From assembly GCF_001632745.1 (NCBI RefSeq), contig NZ_LQRT01000046.1, positions 124,001 to 188,000 of the forward strand: a stretch of 64,000 nt of DNA. Direction: 5' to 3'. Source of the stretch: Aquimarina aggregata. GTDB taxonomy: Bacteria; Bacteroidota; Bacteroidia; Flavobacteriales; Flavobacteriaceae. Under the pieces are notes generated by a model that was given only the letters and a program-made list of their open reading frames with translations, did not search any database and was not told the DNA's origin. This document shows, one piece after another, positions 9,401 to 17,025 of the stretch; within the stretch, counting starts at the first letter, position 1; each line of letters opens with the position of its first letter. Made by a program: the position numbers and the translations under genes.

Positions 9401-10070
9401 ATTTGATGTTAAAGACGTACATATGACAGATTTAATATCAGGTCGTGAGACTTTAGAAGACATACAATTTATTGGCGCCGTTGGAGGTTTCTCAAATAGT
9501 GATGTATTAGGCTCTGCAAAAGGTTGGGCAGGTGCTTTTTTATATAATGAAAAAGCCAATACTGCGCTAAAGAATTTCTTTAAAAGAGAAGACACTTTAT
9601 CTGTAGGTATTTGTAATGGGTGTCAATTGTTTATGGAGTTAGAAGTAATTAACCCAGATCATTCAGAACACGGTAAAATGATTCACAATGAATCCCAAAA
9701 ACATGAAAGTAGTTTTACTTCAGTTAAAATACAAGATAATAATTCGGTGATGTTATCGTCTATGGTAGGTACCACACTAGGAGTATGGATTTCTCATGGA
9801 GAAGGAAAGTTTAATCTCCCTCTATCAGAAGATCAATATCAAATCGTAGCTAAATATGGATATGAAGAATACCCTTCTAATCCAAACGGCTCAGATTACA
9901 ATACAGCTATGATGGCAGATAAAAGTGGACGACATTTAGTTACTATGCCACATATTGAGCGTTCAATATTTCAATGGAATTGGGCAAATTACCCAAAAGG
10001 AAGAAAAGATGAAGTTTCGCCTTGGATAGAAGCTTTTGTCAATGCTAGAAAATGGCTAGAGAATAAATAG
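6405..10070 (+). CDS. purL: Phosphoribosylformylglycinamidine (FGAM) synthase, large form
   Basis: This 1221-residue cytoplasmic enzyme performs the fourth step of de novo purine synthesis, converting FGAR, glutamine and ATP to FGAM. It is the long single-chain form. The N-terminal PurS-like and linker part is followed by the two AIR-synthase-like halves (SLKAETHNFPTTVEPFNGAATGSGG marked by its start SLKAETHNF; VNSEHCRHKIFNGTF; SIHDHGAGG; VPTGKDSLSMK). A C-terminal class I glutamine amidotransferase follows, with GICNGCQ near residues 1068-1074 (catalytic Cys) and HGEGKF further on. The length matches other long PurL proteins, and nothing is missing. It is followed after 5 bases by the cysteine hydrolase gene. 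Confidence 0.98.
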   Translation: MIHFFGNQNEKLFAVQTDKEISPENIKKLIWLFGNQPILSAASIDAFFVGPRAAMITPWSTNAVEITQNMGVKGIIRIEEFQAVSKDFTDFDPMLSQKYNGLDQDIYTIAIKPEVILEIDDIAAYNAQEGLALNDEEIEYLESVSIKIGRKLTDSEVFGFSQVNSEHCRHKIFNGTFVIDGEEKPTSLFKLIKKTSETNPNDIVSAYKDNVAFIKGPKVTQFAPKTADKPDFYEEKEFESVISLKAETHNFPTTVEPFNGAATGSGGEIRDRLAGGKGSLPLAGTAVYMTSYSRLEDNRPWEQGTNERDWLYQTPMDILIKASNGASDFGNKFGQPLITGSVLTFEHEEEARKLGFDKVIMQAGGIGYGKAEQALKATPQKDDKIVILGGENYRIGMGGAAVSSADTGEFSSGIELNAIQRSNPEMQKRAANAIRGMVESEENTIVSIHDHGAGGHLNCLSELVEETGGNIDLDKLPVGDPTLSAKEIIGNESQERMGLVISKENISTLERIAQRERSPMYQVGDVTGDHRFTFTSKTKGDTPMDLALEDMFGSSPKTIMNDVTIDRNYKDISYANNDFYNYLNKVLQLEAVACKDWLTNKVDRCVGGKVAKQQCVGPLQIPLNNCGVMALDYTSSEGIATSIGHSPISGLIDPKAGSRNSIAEALTNIIWAPLKDGLASISLSANWMWPCKNEGEDARLYEAVKAISDFAIELDINVPTGKDSLSMKQKYPNEEVIAPGTVIISAAANCNDINSVVEPVLQKHGGSIYYINLSQDSYKLGGSSFAQIHNKIGTAAPTIKDSAQFKKTFNVIQDLIRNKHIVAGHDVASGGLVTTLLELCFADVHLGADIDLTSIQESDSIKLLFAENSGIVIQSALNSDIESVLSDHGIEFFAIGKVTQEAVVYLKNSTDTFTLDIEELRNTWYKTSFLLDQKQTANNLAKDRYQNFAKQPLQYEFPIHFMGRKPIIDTTKPKPKAAIIREKGSNSEREMANAMYLAGFDVKDVHMTDLISGRETLEDIQFIGAVGGFSNSDVLGSAKGWAGAFLYNEKANTALKNFFKREDTLSVGICNGCQLFMELEVINPDHSEHGKMIHNESQKHESSFTSVKIQDNNSVMLSSMVGTTLGVWISHGEGKFNLPLSEDQYQIVAKYGYEEYPSNPNGSDYNTAMMADKSGRHLVTMPHIERSIFQWNWANYPKGRKDEVSPWIEAFVNARKWLENK

Positions 10071-10075
10071 TTTTC

Positions 10076-10633
10076 ATGAAACATAAAAAAGCACTCTTGG
10101 TTATTGATATGCAAAAAGGTTCTTTTATATCAAAGACTCCTAGATTTGATACCGAGGGTGTAATACTTAGGATAAATAAATTATCTAAACTTTTTAGAAA
10201 CTCCGGATTTCCTGTAATTTTCATACAACACGATGGCACTAGTGCAAATGAGTTTATTCCTAACACTACGGAATGGGAAATACTAGATGCATTAAATGTT
10301 GACGCCATAGATATCTGTGTAAATAAATATGCTAATGATCCTTTTTACAAATCCAAATTACAATCGTTATTAAGCTATCATAAAGTAGATGAGTTGTATA
10401 TTACAGGATGTGCTACAGATTTTTGTATTGCTTCAACAATTCAATCAAGTATTGTAAAAGATTATGATATTACAGTTGTAGAAGACGGACATACTACGGG
10501 AGAAAGACCGCATTTAAAAGCTAATAAAATTATTGAACACTATAATTGGGTGTGGAAAAACATGATCAAAACAGAAGGAAATTTGGTCGTTAAAAATTTT
10601 AAACAGATTGAAAAAGAAATGATAACTACTTAA
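10076..10633 (+). CDS. Isochorismatase-family cysteine hydrolase
   Basis: A 185-residue cytoplasmic protein of the isochorismatase-like hydrolase superfamily, whose members act on nicotinamide, N-carbamoyl compounds or isochorismate. The Asp of the catalytic triad is in LLVIDMQKGSF at the N-terminus, and the nucleophile Cys is in the ITGCATDFCI stretch near residue 117. It begins 5 bases after the purL stop and so is probably co-transcribed, but this does not prove a purine role. The substrate is unknown. Confidence 0.85.
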   Translation: MKHKKALLVIDMQKGSFISKTPRFDTEGVILRINKLSKLFRNSGFPVIFIQHDGTSANEFIPNTTEWEILDALNVDAIDICVNKYANDPFYKSKLQSLLSYHKVDELYITGCATDFCIASTIQSSIVKDYDITVVEDGHTTGERPHLKANKIIEHYNWVWKNMIKTEGNLVVKNFKQIEKEMITT

Positions 10634-10952
10634 TAATAAAATACCTACAATAAAATTTAAACAAATCTTATTCTTCTAAAAAAAATACTTTCTAATACTT
10701 ATCATTAAAAATTATAAAATTACCTATATTTATAAGAACCTATTTCACAAAGCATTACATTAAAAGCTTTTGAACATCAGAACAAAAAATATAGCAACAA
10801 AAACAAGAAAATATTGAAGAGTTACTAAATTAAAGCTTGTTTTTTTATATATTAGGGTTGCGTATTATCAGATTTTTTATAATTTGCGAAACTATGCACG
10901 CATAATAGTTTTTAATACCCTCAAAAACTATTAAAATATTTTAAAATAACAT
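10634..10952 (+). other. 319-base gene-free stretch before the acyl-CoA ligase gene
   Basis: Very AT-rich, with no open frame of note. It holds a weak hairpin (AAAACAAG 10800-10807 with CTTGTTTT 10836-10843, then T-rich), which may end the purL transcript, and the palindromic operator candidate at 10889-10911. A degenerate -7-like sequence, ATAATTTG at 10879-10886, sits just before the operator. Confidence 0.5.
10889..10911 (+). promoter_or_regulatory. Candidate MarR operator upstream of acyl-CoA ligase
   Basis: The core TATGCACGCATA (10893-10904) is an inverted repeat with 5-base arms and a 2-base spacer, flanked by AAACTAT and ATAGTTT. The reverse complement of its core is TATGCGTGCATA, exactly the core of the site before marR at 12862-12885. 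The same half-site, GCATAATA, stands on the right of both. This points to one regulator for both promoters, most simply the MarR protein encoded at 12918. Confidence 0.65.
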
Positions 10953-12725
10953 ATGACTACAATTACTAGACTATTTGATTTTCCTCACTATCAACTAAAC
11001 AAATTCAATTTAGATAAGGCCTTAATAACCAAATATGATGGCAAATGGGTAGCTACCTCTTCTGCAGAATATGTAGAAAAAGCTAACCAACTTAGTCGAG
11101 GCTTACTGCGTTTGGGTGTAAAACCAAATGATAAAGTAGCAATAATATCTTCAAATAATAGAACAGAATGGAATATAACAGATATTGGTGTTTTGCAAAT
11201 TGCAGCCCAAGATGTTCCTATTTACCCTACGATATCTCAAGAAGATTACGAATACGTTTTAAATCACTCTGAATCGGTATATTGTTTTGTTTCAGACAAA
11301 GAAGTATATCAAAAAGTAAAAAATATCCATGCTAATGTACCTTCACTAAAGGAAGTGTATTCTTTTGATGACATCGATGGTTGCAAAAATTGGAATGAAG
11401 TATTAGAACTTGGTAAAGATGATAGTAATCAAGACGAAGTTGAAAAAATTATGGCTTCTGTAAAAGAAGATGATCTTGCAACTTTAATCTATACATCCGG
11501 AACAACAGGAAGACCTAAAGGTGTAATGCTAAGTCATAAAAATATTGTTAGTAATGCACTAGCAAGTTCTACAAGGTTTCCGTTAGCATCTGGAACTACA
11601 AAAGCATTAAGTTTTTTACCTGTTTGCCATATTTATGAGCGAATGACCATGTATTTTTATCAATATCTTGGAGCGTCTATTTACTTTGCAGAATCTTTAG
11701 AAACTATTAGTGATAACCTAAAAGAAGTGAAACCAGATGTAATGACTGCGGTGCCTAGACTACTTGAAAAGGTATACGACAAGATCATAGCTAAAGGAAC
11801 AGATTTAACAGGTATCAAAAAGAAACTATTCTTCTGGGCTGTAGAATTAGGTTTACAATATGAGCCCTATGGAGCTAATGGTTGGTGGTATGAAAAGAAA
11901 CTAGGGATTGCTAGAAAATTAATTTTCAGCAAATGGCAAGAAGCTCTCGGTGGTAATATCAAAGTTATCGCATCAGGAAGTGCTGCATTACAGCCTAGAC
12001 TAGCAAGAGTATTTAATGCCGCTGGACTTGCTGTTATGGAAGGTTATGGATTGACAGAAACATCACCAGTAATTTCTGTTAATGACACTAGAAATAATGG
12101 CTTCAAAATTGGAACCGTAGGAAGAATACTTCCGGATACAGAAGTAAAAATAGCAGAAGATGGTGAGATTCTAGTAAAAGGTGCTCAGGTAATGCAAGGG
12201 TACTATAAAGATGAAGAAAAAACTAGTGAAGCCTTACAAAATGGATATTTTCATACCGGTGATATCGGTGAAATTGATAGCGAAGGGTTCTTACGTATTA
12301 CAGATCGTAAAAAAGAGATGTTCAAAACCTCTGGTGGTAAATACGTTGCTCCACAATTGATTGAAAATGCCATGAAACAATCTCGTTTCATAGAACAAAT
12401 CATGGTTATTGGAGAAGGAGAAAAAATGCCTGCAGCCTTTGTGCAACCAAATTTTGAATTTTTAAAAGATTGGGCACAACGTAAAGGGCTAGACATAGGA
12501 TCCACAACGCAAGAAATGATATCCAATCAAACTGTAATTGATCGTTATCAAGAGGAAGTTGATGAACATAATGAGAAATTTGGAAAATGGGAACGCGTAA
12601 AACGATTTGAACTTACACCAGACGAATGGAGTATAGATTCTGGTCACCTTACCCCTACAATGAAACTTAGAAGAAAAATTATAAAGGAAAAATATACAGA
12701 ATTATATTCTAAAATTTATGGCTAA
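10953..12725 (+). CDS. Long-chain acyl-CoA synthetase (AMP-forming)
   Basis: A 590-residue cytoplasmic or membrane-peripheral enzyme that activates fatty acids with ATP and CoA, feeding beta-oxidation. The AMP-binding P-loop is in IYTSGTTGRPKGVMLSHKN; YGLTETSPVIS is the A5 motif; TGDIGEIDSEGFLRITDRKKEMFKTSGGK (marked here by GDIGEID and DRKKEMFK) holds the conserved Asp and hinge region; the C-terminal Lys region ends in PTMKLRRKI. It is the FAA1-like long-chain type with the extended C-terminal part. The operator palindrome upstream matches that of the marR-fadNAE unit, which supports a fatty-acid role. It is followed by its own terminator. Confidence 0.92.
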   Translation: MTTITRLFDFPHYQLNKFNLDKALITKYDGKWVATSSAEYVEKANQLSRGLLRLGVKPNDKVAIISSNNRTEWNITDIGVLQIAAQDVPIYPTISQEDYEYVLNHSESVYCFVSDKEVYQKVKNIHANVPSLKEVYSFDDIDGCKNWNEVLELGKDDSNQDEVEKIMASVKEDDLATLIYTSGTTGRPKGVMLSHKNIVSNALASSTRFPLASGTTKALSFLPVCHIYERMTMYFYQYLGASIYFAESLETISDNLKEVKPDVMTAVPRLLEKVYDKIIAKGTDLTGIKKKLFFWAVELGLQYEPYGANGWWYEKKLGIARKLIFSKWQEALGGNIKVIASGSAALQPRLARVFNAAGLAVMEGYGLTETSPVISVNDTRNNGFKIGTVGRILPDTEVKIAEDGEILVKGAQVMQGYYKDEEKTSEALQNGYFHTGDIGEIDSEGFLRITDRKKEMFKTSGGKYVAPQLIENAMKQSRFIEQIMVIGEGEKMPAAFVQPNFEFLKDWAQRKGLDIGSTTQEMISNQTVIDRYQEEVDEHNEKFGKWERVKRFELTPDEWSIDSGHLTPTMKLRRKIIKEKYTELYSKIYG

Positions 12726-12778
12726 TTCAATTCGCTGATTACAATAGAAGATGCGTACAAGCTTAACTATAAATCAGT

Positions 12779-12807
12779 AAACTCCTCATTTTATGAGGAG
12801 TTTTTTT
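12779..12807 (+). terminator. Intrinsic terminator after acyl-CoA ligase
   Basis: An 11-base-pair stem, AAACTCCTCAT (12779-12789) with ATGAGGAGTTT (12793-12803), a 3-base T loop, and a run of T to 12807. It separates the ligase gene from marR. Confidence 0.9.
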
Positions 12808-12861
12808 ATTAATTCAACAGAAAAACGTAAATTACTTCAGTTTTTCTTAAAATATTACATT

Positions 12862-12885
12862 ATTTATTATGCGTGCATAATAAAT
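12862..12885 (+). promoter_or_regulatory. Perfect 24-base palindrome, candidate MarR operator
   Basis: A perfect inverted repeat with 11-base arms and a 2-base spacer. The inner 18 bases are TATTATGCGTGCATAATA (12865-12882). It lies 33 bases before the marR ATG and covers the place where a -33 box would pair with the -7-like element at 12891. A bound repressor would therefore block the polymerase. The size and symmetry suit a MarR dimer. Confidence 0.75.
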
Positions 12886-12890
12886 TTTCT

Positions 12891-12898
12891 TACCTTTA
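12891..12898 (+). promoter_or_regulatory. -7-like element of the marR-fadNAE promoter
   Basis: TACCTTTA differs from TAnnTTTG at one position. It would start transcription around 12904, leaving a leader of about 14 bases before the marR ATG. Confidence 0.45.
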
Positions 12899-12917
12899 CC
12901 TTCATAATAATTTTTGA

Positions 12918-13373
12918 ATGAGGGAAAAAACAATTGATTATGCGCTCAGGGCCACTTGGATGGCTGTAGCCAAAATGTATAATGAAGAAGCGAGTAAAAA
13001 AGGAAGCACTATGGCTACTGGATTTGCCCTACTTAGCATCGATCCAGAAACTGGTACTCCTTCAACTTCTTTAGGTCCCAAAATGGGAATGGAAGCTACA
13101 AGTCTGTCACGTACTTTGAAAACCATGGAAGAAAAAGGTTTAATCTTTAGAAAAAAGAATCCTCAAGACGGCCGTGGTGTACTCATATATTTAACTCCTT
13201 TTGGTTTAGAAATGAGAAATTTCTCAAAAGAAGTAGTATTCACTTTTGATAATGCTGTTAAAAAACATATTCCAAAAGAGAAGTTAGAAACTTTCTTAGA
13301 AGTCTTTCAATTAATCAATGATCTGATTTCTTCTAAAAAAGTATACACAAAAAACGAATCTATAACACCTTAA
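12918..13373 (+). CDS. MarR-family transcriptional regulator of fatty-acid degradation
   Basis: A 151-residue winged helix-turn-helix protein. The recognition region is GMEATSLSRTLKTMEEKGLIFR (quoted in part: ATSLSRTLKTMEEKGLI), followed by the wing NPQDGRGVLIYLTPFG, which is the standard MarR pattern. It starts the operon with fadN (19-base gap), fadA and fadE. I infer autoregulation and control of the fad genes and the ligase from the shared palindromes. A likely ligand is an acyl-CoA, as in other fatty-acid regulators, but no ligand can be read from the sequence. Confidence 0.88.
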   Translation: MREKTIDYALRATWMAVAKMYNEEASKKGSTMATGFALLSIDPETGTPSTSLGPKMGMEATSLSRTLKTMEEKGLIFRKKNPQDGRGVLIYLTPFGLEMRNFSKEVVFTFDNAVKKHIPKEKLETFLEVFQLINDLISSKKVYTKNESITP

Positions 13374-13392
13374 TAACTCGAAGTTAAACAAA

Positions 13393-15798
13393 ATGAAAAG
13401 AACCATTAAAAAAGTTGCAGTCGTAGGATCAGGAATAATGGGATCCGGTATTGCATGTCATTTCGCTAATATTGGTGTCGAAGTGCTATTATTAGATATA
13501 GTTCCTAGAGAACTAAACGACAAGGAAAAAGCAAAAGGACTTACCCTTGAAAACAAAGTGGTACGTAATCGATTGGTAAATGATTCTCTTACCGCAGCTC
13601 TTAAATCTAAACCTTCTCCTATCTATCATCAGAAATTTGCAAGTAGAATCACTACAGGTAATCTGGAAGATGATATTGCAAAAGTAGCGGATGTAGATTG
13701 GATTATCGAGGTTGTTGTAGAAAGACTTGATATTAAAAAAATAGTTTTTGAAAACTTAGAGAAACATAGAACTCCAGGGACATTAATAACTTCTAACACC
13801 TCTGGTATTCCTATAAAATTCATGAACGAAGGACGCAGTGAAGATTTTCAAAAACACTTCTGCGGAACACACTTCTTCAACCCTGCGCGTTATTTAAAAT
13901 TGTTTGAAATCATACCAGGACCTAATACCTCTCAAGAAGTATTAGATTTCCTAAATGGTTATGGTGAAAAATTCTTAGGGAAGACATCTGTAGTTGCCAA
14001 AGATACTCCTGCGTTTATAGGTAACAGAATAGGTATTTTTAGCATCATGAGTTTATTCCATATGGTTAAAGAGATGGGATTAACTATTGAAGAAGTAGAT
14101 AAACTTTCTGGTCCTGTGATCGGTCGTCCAAAATCAGCTACTTTTCGTACAGTAGATGTAGTAGGATTAGATACATTAGTACATGTTGCAAATGGTATTG
14201 CTGAGAACTGTACAGATGATGAACGTCTTGAGTTATTTAAACTTCCTGAGTTTATTAACACCATGATGGAGAATAAATGGTTAGGAAGTAAAACGGGTCA
14301 GGGATTTTATAAAAAAAGTGTTTCTGCTGAAGGTAAAAAAGAAATCCTTTCTCTGGATCTAGACACACTAGAATATAGAACAAAAAAGAGAGCTTCTTTT
14401 GCAACTTTAGAAATGACCAAAACTATTGATAAAGTAGTAGATCGTTTTAAAGTTCTAGTTTCAGGAAAAGATAAAGCTGGTGAATTTTACAGAAAAACAC
14501 TATCTGCTTTATTTGCATATGTTTCTAATCGTATCCCCGAAATCACCGATGATCTATATAAGATTGATGATGCAATGAAAGCCGGATTTGGTTGGGAGCA
14601 CGGACCATTTCAAATATGGGATGCTGTTGGTGTTGAAAAAGGAATAGAAATAATGAAAGCAGAAGGTTTAGAACCTGCAGCTTGGGTAAATGATATGATC
14701 GCTTCTGGTAGTACTTCATTCTATACAGTAAAAGAAGGAGCTACTTATTTTTATGATATCCCTAAGAAAGAACAAACTAAAGTTCCGGGACAAGATGCCT
14801 TTATTATTCTTGACAATATCCGTAAATCATCAGAAGTATTTAAAAATAGTGGTGTTGTTGTAGAAGACCTTGGAGACGGCATCTTAAATGTCGAATTCCA
14901 AAGTAAAATGAATACTATTGGTGGAGATGTTTTAGCCGGTCTTAATAAAGCAATTGATATTGCTGAAAAAGATTTTCAAGGGCTGGTTGTTGGTAATCAG
15001 GCGGCAAATTTCTCTGTAGGAGCAAATATTGGAATGATATTTATGATGGCAGTAGAGCAAGAATATGATGAGCTTAATATGGCTATAAAATATTTCCAGG
15101 ACTCTATGATGCGTATGCGATATTCTTCAATTCCAACAATTACAGCTCCTCATGGTATGGCTCTTGGTGGTGGTTGTGAAATCTCACTTCATGCCGATAA
15201 AGTTGTTGCAGCTGCTGAAACTTATATGGGGTTAGTAGAGTTTGGTGTTGGTGTGATCCCTGGTGGTGGTGGATCTAAAGAAATGGCACTAAGAGCTTCA
15301 GATCTTTTTAAGAAAGATGATGTTGAGCTAAATATATTACAAGAACATTTCTTAACTATTGGTATGGCTAAAGTATCAACTTCTGCCTATGAAGCATTCG
15401 ACACAAATTTACTTCAAAAAGGAAAAGATATAGTTGTGGTTAACAAAGATCGCCAGATCGCAACCGCAAAAGCTCATGCTAAGTTAATGGCAGAGCAAGG
15501 ATATACACAACCTCCTCGTCGTAAAGATGTTAAAGTACTTGGTAAACAAGCTTTAGGAATGTTCCTAGTGGGTACAGATTCTATGGAAGCTAGTAAGTAC
15601 ATCTCTGAACACGATCAAAAAATAGCTAATAAACTTGGGTATGTAATGGCCGGTGGAGATTTATCTGAACCAACTTTAGTATCAGAACAATATCTATTAG
15701 ATCTAGAACGTGAAGCTTTCTTGTCATTATGTACAGAACGCAAGACACTTGAGCGTATCGAGCATATGCTTAAAAAAGGTAAACCGCTAAGAAACTAG
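13393..15798 (+). CDS. fadN: 3-hydroxyacyl-CoA dehydrogenase / enoyl-CoA hydratase
   Basis: An 801-residue bifunctional cytoplasmic beta-oxidation enzyme. The N-terminal NAD-binding motif is VGSGIMGSGIACHFAN, followed by the dehydrogenase catalytic part (SNTSGIPIKFM, HFFNPARYLKLFEII) and its C-terminal domain. After about residue 480 comes an enoyl-CoA hydratase/isomerase domain with the oxyanion-hole region APHGMALGGGCEISLHAD and GVGVIPGGGGSKEMALRA. The order dehydrogenase then hydratase is that of Bacillus FadN and the opposite of Escherichia FadB. It is followed after 14 bases by fadA. Confidence 0.93.
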   Translation: MKRTIKKVAVVGSGIMGSGIACHFANIGVEVLLLDIVPRELNDKEKAKGLTLENKVVRNRLVNDSLTAALKSKPSPIYHQKFASRITTGNLEDDIAKVADVDWIIEVVVERLDIKKIVFENLEKHRTPGTLITSNTSGIPIKFMNEGRSEDFQKHFCGTHFFNPARYLKLFEIIPGPNTSQEVLDFLNGYGEKFLGKTSVVAKDTPAFIGNRIGIFSIMSLFHMVKEMGLTIEEVDKLSGPVIGRPKSATFRTVDVVGLDTLVHVANGIAENCTDDERLELFKLPEFINTMMENKWLGSKTGQGFYKKSVSAEGKKEILSLDLDTLEYRTKKRASFATLEMTKTIDKVVDRFKVLVSGKDKAGEFYRKTLSALFAYVSNRIPEITDDLYKIDDAMKAGFGWEHGPFQIWDAVGVEKGIEIMKAEGLEPAAWVNDMIASGSTSFYTVKEGATYFYDIPKKEQTKVPGQDAFIILDNIRKSSEVFKNSGVVVEDLGDGILNVEFQSKMNTIGGDVLAGLNKAIDIAEKDFQGLVVGNQAANFSVGANIGMIFMMAVEQEYDELNMAIKYFQDSMMRMRYSSIPTITAPHGMALGGGCEISLHADKVVAAAETYMGLVEFGVGVIPGGGGSKEMALRASDLFKKDDVELNILQEHFLTIGMAKVSTSAYEAFDTNLLQKGKDIVVVNKDRQIATAKAHAKLMAEQGYTQPPRRKDVKVLGKQALGMFLVGTDSMEASKYISEHDQKIANKLGYVMAGGDLSEPTLVSEQYLLDLEREAFLSLCTERKTLERIEHMLKKGKPLRN

Positions 15799-15812
15799 AA
15801 AAAGAAAAAGAA

Positions 15813-17003
15813 ATGAAAACAGCATATATAGTAAAAGCATATAGAACAGCCGTGGGAAAAGCACCTCGCGGAGTATTTAGGTTCAAAAGAACAGATGAAT
15901 TAGCAGCTGAGACCATCCAACACATGATGAAAGAGCTTCCTAATTTAGACAAAGATCGCATAGACGATGTTATCGTTGGTAACGCAATGCCAGAAGGATC
16001 TCAAGGACTAAACATGGCACGTTTAATTTCACTTATGGGATTAAATTCTATTGATGTTCCTGGAGTAACCGTAAATAGATTTTGCTCTTCAGGTATCGAA
16101 ACTATTGGAATTGCAACAGCTAAAATACAAGCAGGAATGGCCGATTGTATTATCGCTGGTGGTGCAGAAAGCATGAGTTCTGTTCCTATGACAGGATATA
16201 AAACAGAATTAAATTATGATTTAGCAAAATCAGGTCATGAAGATTATTATTGGGGAATGGGAAATACCGCAGAAGCTGTTGCCCACCAATTTAAAGTATC
16301 TCGTGAGGATCAAGATGAATTTGCATATAATTCTCACATGAAAGCTTTAAAAGCTCAAGCAGAAAATCGTTTTCAAGATCAGATTGTGCCAATCAATGTA
16401 GAACAAATTTATGTTGATGAAAACGGTAAAAAAGCTACAAAATCATATACTGTTAATAAAGACGAAGGTCCTCGTGCAGGAACCAGTAAAGAAGTTCTAG
16501 GTAAACTTAGACCAGTTTTTGAAGCTGGAGGTAGCGTTACTGCAGGTAACTCATCTCAAATGAGTGATGGTGCGGCTTTTGTAATGGTCATGAGTGAAGA
16601 TATGGTAAAAGAGCTAAACCTTGAACCTATCGCTAGGTTAGTTAACTATGCAGCCGCTGGTGTAGAACCAAGAATAATGGGTATTGGCCCGGTAAAGGCT
16701 ATTCCAAAGGCTCTGAAACAAGCTGGATTAAAACAAGATGATATTGAATTAATAGAGCTTAATGAAGCTTTTGCTTCTCAATCCCTTGCCGTAATGCGCG
16801 AATTAAATATCAACCAAGATATTGTAAATGTTAACGGAGGTGCAATTGCACTTGGTCATCCACTTGGATGCACAGGAGCCAAACTTTCGGTTCAATTATT
16901 TGATGAAATGCGCAAACGAGACATGAAAGGAAAATACGGAATGGTTACGATGTGTGTTGGAACCGGGCAAGGTGCCGCTGGTATTTTCGAATTTTTAAAC
17001 TAA
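15813..17003 (+). CDS. fadA: Acetyl-CoA C-acyltransferase (3-ketoacyl-CoA thiolase)
   Basis: A 396-residue cytoplasmic thiolase that splits 3-ketoacyl-CoA into acetyl-CoA and a shortened acyl-CoA. The nucleophile Cys91 is in NRFCSSGIETIG, His349 in GGAIALGHPLGCTGA, and Cys381 in CVGTGQGAAG, so all catalytic residues are present and the length is usual. It is the third gene of the marR-fadN-fadA-fadE operon (22 bases before fadE). Confidence 0.96.
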   Translation: MKTAYIVKAYRTAVGKAPRGVFRFKRTDELAAETIQHMMKELPNLDKDRIDDVIVGNAMPEGSQGLNMARLISLMGLNSIDVPGVTVNRFCSSGIETIGIATAKIQAGMADCIIAGGAESMSSVPMTGYKTELNYDLAKSGHEDYYWGMGNTAEAVAHQFKVSREDQDEFAYNSHMKALKAQAENRFQDQIVPINVEQIYVDENGKKATKSYTVNKDEGPRAGTSKEVLGKLRPVFEAGGSVTAGNSSQMSDGAAFVMVMSEDMVKELNLEPIARLVNYAAAGVEPRIMGIGPVKAIPKALKQAGLKQDDIELIELNEAFASQSLAVMRELNINQDIVNVNGGAIALGHPLGCTGAKLSVQLFDEMRKRDMKGKYGMVTMCVGTGQGAAGIFEFLN

Positions 17004-17025
17004 AAAGCTAAGAAAAAATAAAATA

